DNA from: Parus major
Taxonomy: Eukaryota; Chordata; Aves; Passeriformes; Paridae
Length of the DNA: 64,000 nt
NCBI RefSeq assembly: GCF_001522545.3
Contig: NC_031769.1
Span: forward strand, 25,380,100-25,444,099
Direction of reading: 5' to 3'
Position 1 is the stretch's first letter. Every line of letters starts with the position of its first letter. Of the stretch, positions 13,942 to 25,800 are shown in pieces. The position numbers and the translations under genes are program-made. The notes under the pieces were generated by a model. That model made no database searches. It saw nothing but the letters and a program-made list of their open reading frames with translations, and was not told the DNA's origin.

Positions 13942-15486
13942 ATTTGGAAAACTTTATTCAAACAGAAAAGATTAATCTTCAAGCATGCTAACATTTAAAA
14001 AAAATTAAAAAATCCTGTGACCCAGTTAAGAAACTCTATTCAATATGTGCATTTACTAAAACACAGATTTGCCATGTACTTTCAAGGAGTCTTTATGTTG
14101 TCTACTGTACATCTGTGTTGCTACTTTCTTTCAATCTTCTATAAAATGCAAAATGTATTTTCAGTAGTAGCCTAATTTCAGGGACAATTCAGCTAGTGAA
14201 GCATCATCTCCAAAATTATGTTGGATAAATGTACTAACTCACTTTACATACAGTATATTTTTGTCTCAGCATTTTCAGCATAGAAGGAGAAACAGATGCT
14301 TTTAGTCTAATTTGTCACCCAGCCTCTCACTTACTTGATCTGAAAAGCATGCACAGTGTGAGTATAGGCTGGAAGGAGGGGGATAAATAAACCAAGGGGG
14401 AAAATGCCTGGAATATAGTAAACCCTCCTGTTTGGGGCTCTGGGAAAACTCTACCAGCAGATGGAATCAGCACAAATCTTTGCATTAAATAAGTATAGCA
14501 CCTTCTGGCATACCAGATCATTGTAAAGACTACATGAAAATGAAATCAAACTGTAGTTTGAGGATCAAGTATTTACCATAGAGCACAACTTAGAGCATTT
14601 CAGCACAGAAAACATAAGGAACTAGATTCTCAGTTCCCACAAATTCTAGTAAATTCATACTTTGAGTGGTGTTTTGATAAGGAACACCCATGATACTTTT
14701 GCATAAGCATAACTAAGTACTTACTGGTTTATTTTTCCCTTTCTTTTTAATTCAAGACTGATGATGCACAGTCAGAGAGCAGAAAAGGTACTGTTTTATA
14801 CAAAATAATGCCTGTAACTAAACTTTTCCACATACAAGGTACAGACTTCCAATGCCTTGTGTAGTATGAAACCTGATTTCCATGTGCTTTGGTATATTCT
14901 CCATTTTGCAGACTATACTTTGACTCAACTTGTTCCCTTGGGTTGGAATAGTATTTATGGAATTCATTAATCTCTGCTCCATCATTTTTTAAGAACAACA
15001 CATAAAAACAATGGTTAAAGAGGAGTGGGCATACTTCTGTTCGTCTGCTTCAAGGTTGGTTATTAAAATCTTCATTTACACTCTGATGACAAACACTGGT
15101 AGGAATTAATTTTAGGAGATGAAATTTTTTTGAGTGAGCCACATCTAGCTAAAAGGGAAAACTACTTGGACAGTATAAACAGATACAAATGATATCTTTA
15201 AGTCTGAATCTGAGCAGATGTATATCACATTTGTTCAAGAAATTAAACTATTTTTGAAATTTGAATTAAGAGAATTTTAGGGCAGATCAAATTCCAGTAA
15301 CACATTTCTTAAATTTGCCATTTTAGACTTAATGATGATCATCTGCACTTGTGCAAAAGCCCTATGCACCTCACTCTATTAAGCTTGATTAAGCAAATTT
15401 GCAGTCATGTTGCAATTTATATAAAGGACTTAATCACCATTGTATGTCTACGAGTCTCAATCTGGAAACCAACCAAACACCTTCTA

Positions 15487-15575
15487 TGGAAGGTGTGTCC
15501 CTGCCCATAACAGAGTGGCTGGAACTAGATGATCTCTAAAGTCTCTCCCAGTCAAACCACCCTATGATTCTATGA
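15487..15575 (+). mobile_element. CR1 LINE 3'-end fragment
   Basis: About 90 bp in sense orientation reads ggaaggtgtgtccctgccc, then 'ctggaactagatgatctcta', and ends cctatgattctatga. The terminal ATTCTATGA is the classic CR1 octamer tail. It is opposite in orientation to the 13.3 kb copy, so the two are separate insertions. Confidence 0.9.
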
Positions 15576-16413
15576 AAAGTACTCTCTGCCTTTCTGCCAC
15601 AAAAGAACAACGGGTATGTCAGCTTTGAAAAAGCACTTATGTTTGTGTTCTGAGGTACCTTAAACATATTGGCAAATTCATGTGGAGAGACAGCAAGTAA
15701 GTGAAAGTTGAATTAAAGATGTATTAGGTCAGTTGCACTGCAAGAGAGAAAGATTCTGGAAAGGAAGATGGTACAACTTTCTGATGTCCTAAAGTGGTAG
15801 AAATCTCCCATTACATACAGACTTGAACAAGGCAAGTCTATGACAAGATAAAAGATAACACAGAAACTTTTAAGCCACCAAAGGCCATTTTTCTAATGGC
15901 TGAAACATTAATGGTGAGAAACAAATAAAATATTCCACTAAAACACAGTGACATCCAACATAATCCAGTGAAATCAATGCCAACTGAAATGACTGCAAAT
16001 ACCTATTAGAATATTACCTGCCATAATTACCCAGAGATTTTAGATTTAATTGGTCGTGACATTCCTGGAACTCAGTGTAAGCAAGAGAAGAAGAGTGCTA
16101 AAGTACACAAAGGAAAATTAAGACAAAAAAAGAAAAAAGGCAGAAGAAATGCTATATTGCTGCATAACAAAATATAGACAAATGCATCTTAACATGGATT
16201 AATATAACAGGAGCTGCATTTCCCTGTATTTACTGGGACTGGATCATGTTTCTCTGCCCAAAAGCTCAATATGAAACATCAACAGTCTACAAAGAGAATG
16301 ACCATAAAGTCACTATAAGCTGATTAAAAGTTGGGGTTTTTTTAATTTAATTCTATTTTTGATTCTAGTCAGAACCATCAAATCTCCATGACTTAAACAT
16401 GTATTTTGCTCTC

Positions 16414-16464
16414 CTTATGCTACAAGAATGCTTACGCTACAAGAATCCTTATGCTATGAAGAGA
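16414..16464. repeat. 17-bp tandem repeat, three copies
   Basis: Three consecutive 17-bp units read cttatgctacaagaatg, cttacgctacaagaatc and cttatgctatgaagaga. The first two differ at two positions and the third has decayed. Confidence 0.85.
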
Positions 16465-18916
16465 AAAAAAATGTTTTGATGAAAAAAAACAGTAAAAAAG
16501 TCACATTATAACCAAAATGTTATTCCCCCAAAACCAGCATATTTCATGCAAACTTTATAATTCAAATGTGCTACAATTTACTTAATTTTTTTTTTTTTTT
16601 TCAGTATGTTAAAAACATTTTATTAGAAAAATTTGGTATCTGGGGATGAAAAAATTTTAAACTTCATGAAGCCCCAAAAAGTGTATTATATTTTGTCCAA
16701 TTTTGTGATTTTCAAATGCCCTATTAGGACATGGTCTATGGCAGTTCTTGAGGACAATCATTATGACTCTTCAAAATTTTCATCATTATTTTTGCTCAGT
16801 TTTTATCATAATTTGTCCCTGTGCACATCTCCCATTGGTCATTCATGCCTAAAAGCCAGCTTTGCGAAGCTCCCCAGGTTGTCTAGAAAAGCCTTTCTAG
16901 AGAGTTGCTGTGTATTTCACCAGAGAGGTTAAAGGCCACAAAATTATACTAGGTGTGACAAGCTCAGGCCTTGACATCCACCTTGTTACCTTGTGGCCTG
17001 TGTTAGTGAATGGAGATCTAGCAAGCACAAGAAACTGACACTAGAATTCACTTCCTATTACCCTGTTTCTCTCCACTGGACTATAAAGAGAACTCTCATT
17101 GATCAATTTAGATGTAGACATCTACAGAGTACATGTCTGAAGTTTTTTGATAAATCCTCATCTAAATGACATCCAGAAAAGGATTTCCTTTATTGCTAAA
17201 AATAACCATAAGTATTTGAATGTGTGCCTAATTTACCTTTATAATTCATCCAGTATAAGCTTCCAAGCCATGATTCTTGATAAACTGATGAAAAGTTTCA
17301 ATACTCTTATGTATTGTGGTCTAACAAACTTTTCATCTTGTTCTTGTTAAACGAGACAGGCTGACTTACAAATATATCTTAAGCAGCTTCTTTCCCCTGG
17401 TCCCCGTATTACATCTTACACTTTTTGATACTCTCCTCTCCAGGTTTTAAATCCAGTGATGTGCACTGTGATCTGTGCTTGCTCTAACTGCACCATGAGA
17501 CAGCACTGGCTTTCAGCTAAGCTACATATTTATAAGCTACATAAGCTTCATATTTACATAAGATCTTCACAAAAACTCTTGCAAAAAGCTTTCAACTGTA
17601 GTTGTAGAGCTGCAATTAGCAGTTTGCTGCAGGGAGGAAAGAATTAAATATACAAAAGTGATGAAATTGTGATTAAATACATGAAATAACTCTTTAATCT
17701 AGAACTTCAAACATACAGTTTTGTTGTTTTTATCTCAAGTCACTGAACATGAGGTCTTTGTGCTCAGGATACAATTATATCACAGATGAAGTACAACTAC
17801 CACTCTCTGTTCTCTTCTTTGACCATAGAGCTTCACACTTTTATTTTCTCCTGCCTATGTAACTTTGCCCTATTTTCTAGCTCTGTTATTATCATCTCAT
17901 TACTTTGGGTCAGAGGCATGTTTTTCTTCCTGTTTGAAATTCACGTCTGTGGTCCAGGTCAAAGAGAATGCCATGTTATAGAACAATGTGCTTAATGAGC
18001 TCTGCTGCAATTTTTACTTTAACAGCAATAGAAAAATCTAAGGTAAGAAAATATATTGAATACACTGAATTAACTACTATTATTTTTAAATCCCAACAAA
18101 GAATTTTTCGAAAAGATATACAAGTATCTACCAAAGCACCAGACCAAGGATATACACCAGGACTTCTCTGTGGATTTTTTTTTTCAGTAGTGTATGAAAT
18201 TTGGTCTTTGTGTCACATTTATGCCACATTTCCCTCTTCAGTTTTTCAGTATTTGGTCTGTAAAAATTTTACAGCCTTCAGCCTGTTGGCTCACACACCA
18301 TGCAACTCCAGCCTGGCAGTAATGAGTAAACCATGGCCAGAACTGCTTGCTTCACAACCACTGACAGTCAGCAGATGTGAGCAATTTTCTGAACCCTGTG
18401 AGGATATAAGGTTATGGCTGGCTTGAATATTCTTCCTTTTTTCCCCTCCAAAAAACAAAGGTTGGTTGTACCATCTTCTGATATATTCAGTGATGGCTAT
18501 CACAGAAATTGAATAGCTCTCTCCTTTATGCAAACACATAGACATTCATCTTACTCCTTTCTCTCTTTTTTTTCCAAGTGTCTCACTTCCTTCACAGCCT
18601 TGTGTTTATTCCTGCTGTTTCATAATGTACCTTTTTCAACTCTCTTGTGTCTCTTTAAGGATAGGAAAAATGAGAACCTCCTCACACTTTATGCATGTGA
18701 TTCCATAAATATTATACAGGGACATGACTCTTCACTCTGTATTTTTCTTCAACCAAAAGCCAAGTTGGATCTGCAAACACAGATCAGTTCAGGCTTAGCA
18801 ATGGGGAAAAAAAGGGCAGGCAACAACAAAACATCTGACCAAATATGTAAATTAGTTTCTGTAAAAATGATAGATGAGAGTTTGCCAGGACAGGAAAAAA
18901 AAAATTAATAAGGAGG

Positions 18917-18940
18917 AGTATGATGGAAGGCCATCATACT
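18917..18940. repeat. Perfect inverted repeat, 10-bp arms
   Basis: AGTATGATGG, then a 4-base spacer (AAGG), then CCATCATACT. The arms are exact reverse complements and would form a tight hairpin in single-stranded DNA or RNA. It lies in intron 6 with no known role. Confidence 0.85.
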
Positions 18941-21900
18941 ACAGATACAAAACTCGTAAAAGATGAGACTTCAGCCAACACAGGAACCAGAGGGCATTAT
19001 ACTGAATAAGCCATTTGAATACAGCATGAGGCAAGGGGATCTTTACACAGCATCTGTGTCTGCAGGGCAGGTCTTTGATCACAGCCATGCATTGGGCATT
19101 GCCAGAATTTATATTGGTTCAAAAGGCAACTGGACAATTCTACAGGAAAACAAACCCCATGTCCTGTGATGTCTCCACTGGTCACAGTACTAAAAGAAAA
19201 CACCACTGTGTATTTGCTCTGTGGAACTCCCTAGTTGCTATCATTGGACACCAATGAAGAAAGATGATGTACAGACAGAGGATTTTTGTCTGAAGAATAA
19301 AGTAACCCTGAGGCACATTTGCAGGTTAAAGGGAGTTTGAGAATTTTCTTCCTGGATTCAGACCTGCACAGCATCTTCTTATGTCAGAAGAACTCTATTC
19401 TGTGGTCTAAGGTAGCACAGATACTTCAAATGAGCCTTTCCAACATAACACCTGTGTAACTTCAGATTTTCCACTACAAAAATTCAAAATCATGACTTAC
19501 ATAATTTTATAACTGTTAAGAGTGCCGGAGTGCATTCAAGCACTGCCTATACCCAAACATGCTTAAGCATCAGAAATCACATGGAAATGTTTCACATATT
19601 GTAACTGTATGACAGATTGTTAACTTTACATTCACACAGATTCACCTGGAGAAGGGATGGGGGCAGTTCTGAGGTGCTCCAACATTTCTACAATTACAGC
19701 TGCAGTATGGAGAGAAGATCAGATCTCAGTCCTTTCAAAAAATTTTGTACTGCCTTCTAAAAAGTCTACATATACATTAAGACCTGAGCTTTGAATTTTG
19801 GAAATGAATTGCCAAAACCTACAGGATTTACCTGGACAAGCCTAGCTTGTCTTTCACCATCCACCACAAACCTCCTCTCTTCTTTCAAGTCCCAGAGGGT
19901 TGTCTGCCAAGTGAAATATTTAGTCATGATATTTAGGTGAGGACTGGAATACTAAACAGTGCTATTGTCTACATGAAACGTGGAAAAATGTATGTCTAAC
20001 TAATTTTTCCCTCTATTTTTTAGAGAGTAGTTTGCTAAAAATAAATATTCTTGAAACAGCCCTGCTTTTGGATTAGGCGTTTCATCAGAACAGACCCATC
20101 AACTACATGTACTCTAAATTCATATGAAAAAAAGTTGTTCTGCTATTCAATCAACAAGATGTACTAATTCTAGATGTCTCAAGAGAATGTGTTTTTTTCC
20201 TTGCCTGTTTTAACCCTTTTTAATGCACATTTGACATATTTTCTTCCCTACTGTCAGTACTATAATAGAGCAAAGACATGGATCCAAACACCGCTTAGCA
20301 GCAGCAAAGTTTTGTTACATACAAATTAATTTTCTCTGAGCCATGAAAACTATTTGTGGCAAGTAATACAGTGCTTTATACTAAATAAAAACATTCTGAA
20401 CAGCTGCCCTGAAGCAAAAGAAATATACTTCCTCCTCCATTATTAAAAAGTAATTTAGTCCCTTCATAGGAAAAAAGCCTTAAACACCACAGGTTGAAAG
20501 GTACAGCCCAATAGCAACAAAAAACCTCTGAAGTTATTTTTCTATGGAATTACCAAGAATTAAGGTGGTATTTTCCTCCTCCTTCCTGATTTTCTCCCCT
20601 CTAGCATGGCCGAGTGGAGGCAGACACAGTGTGTCATTTTGGGTGAGCAACGCCTCTGCAGAATCCTTTCCACTTATCCAGCAGCTGGACACAGCCCTGA
20701 TCAAAATTACATCCACAGTCCAGCAAGCTCACCCAGCCAAAAACCAAAGTCTTTAGCTTAAAGCCTCACAACAGCTTTCACAAACAGAACACACAGTGCA
20801 GACCCAGAATGTGAATCCAATTGCTTAAAATAAAACAATTACAACAAATTATACAAAGAAATATTCACAGAAAATACATCAGCTTAAAAAAAGTTCTATC
20901 AAATACAGTGTGCAACTGACTCTCAAACACATGATGTGGACTGCTTCTGTAATTCCAAGCACTATTTTCTGTAAAATTAAGGAAGGTCTGTTAAATTTAA
21001 GAAGATGAAAGCAACAACAATCTTCAATTTTTCAGAACTGCACTCAGAGTCATTATAGAAATTACGATCACATCACAACATAAAAATTCAGGCAAAGCAA
21101 AAAAACATTTCTGAGTCACCTCATTTCAAAACATTCAAGAGCTTTTGAGCTCACAGACCAAGAAATGGAGATATGTTACTTTACTGCAGGTTAGCTAAGC
21201 TGCTTTAACAAAAAAATTTGAATTAAACTGATTCTAAGTGTGTTTACACAAGACTTATTTCTAAACAGGAGTGATTTACTTGAATTTAAGTTTGGGAAAA
21301 TACATATTAAAGCTAAACAGATAGATGCTATGCTCAAAACACAGTTACACAGAGTTCTGCACCACTTCAGCTTCATCTAGGCATCACTCTTCAGAAAAGC
21401 AGCATCTCTGCACAGCCATGCATCTTCCCAAGAAAACAGGTCATAAATACTCCTTGCTTTTCCTTTCCAAAAATCTTCCCCTACTCTTCAAATACATAGC
21501 CCCACACTCCTTACATGTTGCCAAGCAACTTCTCTATCTCCTGCCTGTGCGGGAATAAATCAATTCCAAATGAATGTGTCCACACGTCATGCAGGATAGA
21601 ACCTGGCCTCAGCAGCTTTGATCCAAAAAGCTGTAGCTTGTGTTCCCAAGAAAGGTTCAAGGGGAAATAAAGGGATACAGCCAGTAGCAGCATCCCAGCT
21701 GACACTACTGCTGGCTGCATGATGCCTCTCCTCCTCTTTTATCCAGTATAAAGAGAAACTACTTATGGTCAATATGTTTAACTTCAAACTGCATCAAAGG
21801 AGGGAGTTCTAATGCAGTGAGATATGGGACAGCTGAGAGCTGGAGTGCACACAGCCTCTCCTCCCAACTCATTCACACAGGGTCGTTACAGGCATAAAGT

Positions 21901-22791
21901 GTGTATGAAAGCAGCTCCACCTCTCAGAGCTTATACCTCCTGGCAGCTCGCAGATTATTGGTGAGCAGAGAACACATCGTGCTCCTGAAACTATCAATAT
22001 GGATGGCTTCCTCACAGCTATTGTATTCATTTCTACCGTTGGATCAATACGCAAATTATTTAAAAAAGGGAACAAACATGAAATGACAATTTAAATGAAA
22101 GGAAGGCAGTAAATATGTAACTTCCAGCCTTGTTAAAACATTTGGGTTTTTTCTACTTTAAGAAGCCTTTTAAATGCATGCTTTAGCTTTCTGTTGGTAA
22201 CAAGTTTCAGTACTGGTGCAACCCAGAATGTGTGGTTTACTAGGCTGAAAGGAAACAAAGACCAAAAAACACTTGTTGACACTAGCAGGGACCTTGAAGC
22301 AAGGGCGTACAAAGAAAATATTCATGATCCGCAGACTCTTACATTGAATAGAGAATTACATTCATCTAAACAGCATTATGTCAGAGTTTGGGGATAGATT
22401 TTTACATCATGATCCCCAAATGTATTTCCAGTAGGGAACACACATCTGTCAGTCTGCAGACAGGAGTCATTACCACCACAGCGTGCCTGGACGCACCCTT
22501 CCAATCCGCAAACAGCCACATATTTTCACGCCTGGACACACATCCTTTAGGGAAGAATATGGATAATCCTGAAAACTTAGAACCACTGAACTCTCCTCTC
22601 CTGAAATGACTATGAGGGAGCTCATAAAAACTCAACAGTTCTTTGCACAGATGCAAATAACTATGTATAGTCTGAAAACAAAGAGTTGCATTTTATTAGT
22701 ATGATCCAAGTCTGTAAATTGCTAAAAATTATTGCAAAGATTTGTATCAAGAAGCAGGCCAACCAAGACAAATGGCAAAAATGAAGAAGTA

Positions 22792-22821
22792 ATATGATCT
22801 TTCAGGTCTGAAAGATCATAT
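22792..22821. repeat. Perfect inverted repeat, 14-bp arms, 2-bp centre
   Basis: ATATGATCTTTCAG, then GT, then CTGAAAGATCATAT. All 14 arm positions pair. It is the longest near-palindrome I noticed in the window. It lies in intron 6. Confidence 0.9.
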
Positions 22822-25800
22822 ACAACTCTAAAGCATGCATAACCTGGACTAAGTGTTACAAGTGCAGAGAACTGCTGAGCTTATCATAACTCAACTATGT
22901 TAATCACATTAGACAACCTGAGAGCAAAAGATGGTTGCCACACATGGTACAGGGAGGAATACTGGCAAGTGAAGAGCAATTAGTCAGCCCATGCAGGAAA
23001 CTGAGACACTTAATTGCTGATTTTGAATACTGAAGACCAGAGGTAATATAAAGAAAATTGTAATATAGCATAAAATTAACATGTCTACTATGCCCATAAC
23101 GGTATTCATCTAGTAATAATACATATCAGTTTATCTCAGATAACACAGATAATTTGGAGGTCTTCTTGACTCCTTCAGGTACAGTGTACTCATAGGGGAA
23201 AAAGTATAATTCATATTTTTAATTTCTTTGCTCCAATTTAAATTCTTCAAGGCCTGAGCAAGATTGTTACTTGAATCCGGGTCTCCTCTGAGCAGGCAGA
23301 TGGGAGGAATGAATAAGCTGGAATTAGGTAAAGGGACTTGGAAAGCTCAAATTCAGGTGCAGTAACAATATCCCCACTAAAAGCTCACTGTAAAACAGTG
23401 AGCTGGCCTGTATGATCCCCTTAGCCACTGCAAAGGGCAGTGGGATGAACAGATGTACAAACTGCCACAGAATGGCACTGACACATGTTGCAAATCCTAG
23501 CTAAACGTGACATCAACGGTTTAAGAGAGATACCTTTAATAAAAATCAACATGATTACCAAGTTCCTTTAATATTCAGTCTCCAGATGCCCTCACTGTCC
23601 TGAGTGCAAAGCCACCCTGATTACGGAGCTAATGCAGAAGTCTTGTAAAGTCGAGGTTTTGTGTTTCATTTTCTATTTAACCTTTCAGCATTGAATATAA
23701 AATGGCACCCACTAGTAATCATGATTCATTTTTAACACAAAGTCTGTTGTAAATAATCCCATGCATTATTATTGCTATTCCTGGTTGGCATTTAATATAT
23801 CAAAAAGCATGGCTTGTTTCCATCAAAACAATTTAATTATATTTTGTCAAGATACAAACTCTTTTTTGAAAGAGTACAAATTTATAAAAAACACCCAAAT
23901 TTTTTTGTGGTGCTCTTCAGACTCCACAGTGTGATATTACAGATGAAATAACATTTGAAATCTAAGCAGGGTTCAGGCAGAACCCTGAATCAGGGATGTT
24001 GGTATATTTGCCATTTTTTTTGGTTAGAACAGTACCTTTTGTTTGTTGGGTTTTTTTTAATTCTATCTAATTTGGTTTCATTACGTGAAGGAGAAAAATC
24101 AAACATAGCAGCTTTTTAATCATTCAGAGCCTATGCAACACACAACTGAACAGCAAAGGCCTTATGAAGTAAAAGCAGATGGACTACATTATGCATGTGC
24201 CCAAGCATTTTAGGAAAGTATAAGAATTCCTGGGCAGTGGCGACCATAGAAAAACTTGGTTCTCTTGTGTAAACAATGTTTTCCCCAACAGCTGTATTCC
24301 CCTTCCTGTTTATTCTTCACTTCTGCAGAATTCTCTCAGTTCAGTCACATCTGTATTTAATTTATTTTTAAAAAATATTTCTTAGCTGTCCTCCTAGCCT
24401 TTTCAGATTATTAAGGCTGAGGGAATTTTCCAAATCTCATTTCTCTTTTCACAGCCTACTCTGGTCATATTTTTTACACTTCATTTAGGTTCTGAATTCA
24501 CAAAATGATCCACATGGGTAACAGGCTTTGCCTACATAGACCAGCTTGCAGGGCTTGAGTTTTCATGTAAGCAATAGAAATTGTCTAGGCAATCATATTT
24601 TCTTTTCCATTTTCAGAATAATATTTCAGAAAATAGTGTTCAGTTGTTACTATTTTTTTAAATCCAATATTAAATTTATTGTTTACACATTTCTATAATT
24701 ATTAGACATGAGAAAATTCCTGGAGGTTAATTTTTAATGCACTCCATTTGAAAGTCTTTTCAATATTGGGACCAAAGCCAATTCTTACATAAAAGTTAAG
24801 ACTTAAATCACTGATTTATTTTTTTTTAGAATATTTGTTGTACTCTGTTGAAACATTTTATATTCTGCTATTCAGGTTAACATAAATTTTTAGGATGTGT
24901 CTGATGTGTCTGCCTACCTTTTCTCAAAACATATACAAATCTGAAAATGTACAAATAACCCAAATTTACCTTTTTTTTAATTTCAGCAAGGTTACATGAA
25001 ACAAGGCTATTAAAAAAAACTATACTGTATCTGCAGTCTAGCAGACTAATTAGCAGAATAATTTTATTTTACTTTAAAGCCATTTTTCAGAGCATCACCT
25101 CAAACTCTTCTTTCATAAAAATAACTGAACAGATGATGAACCATTTCTCAAGGGTAAGCATTAATCTCTGGAAGCAACCATATTCTATAAGCGATACCTC
25201 TAAAGATGATGTAATCTGTTCCAAGAAGTCTGTTTCTATTTTTAAGTGGCATACTCTTATGCTTTTAAAAGGGCACCTCCATCACACATTGTTACTTTGC
25301 TTTTAACTTGGTAACAATCATCAGTGATATTTAATATACATGAAATGGCTTCAGAAAATAATTGATTTTGTATCATTATGTACTCTGAGTCTTACAAATG
25401 GTTCTTGAAATGGTAATTTAAATTGTGAGACTATAAAACGCTTTTACTGAGAAGAACATTTCTGATAAAGGTTATGTTTTCAAAAGAGGTACATCTTTCC
25501 TAACTACCTTAAAATGTTTGAGCATTTTGTATGTGAGATATCTTGTAACATTTTGGTTTCTCACTTAATGTTACTAATATGATACTAGAGAAGCCGGAAG
25601 GAACATTATAGCAGAAATTCCTCAAAGAAAACATGCTCAGCACTGGAACTCCATCTGCTTTTACAAGGAGAAGATGGAATAATCACAAACAACAGCTACA
25701 ATTTTGATTGAAGAGCTCTTTTTTATTTGCTTTGTTTTTCATTACCCTAATTTCTAGGTAAATCACTAAATATAGCATTTCCATCACCATATACTTTCAT

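Noticed and set aside
18290..18340. Alu-like string (catgcaactccagcctggc)
   Set aside because: It resembles the 3' part of a primate Alu, but no other Alu segment is present and the genome is otherwise avian. It is coincidental.
17968..18426. 152-codon plus-strand ORF in intron 6
   Set aside because: It has low-complexity, mixed composition and no recognisable domain or flanking splice sites, and ORFs of similar length occur elsewhere in the introns.
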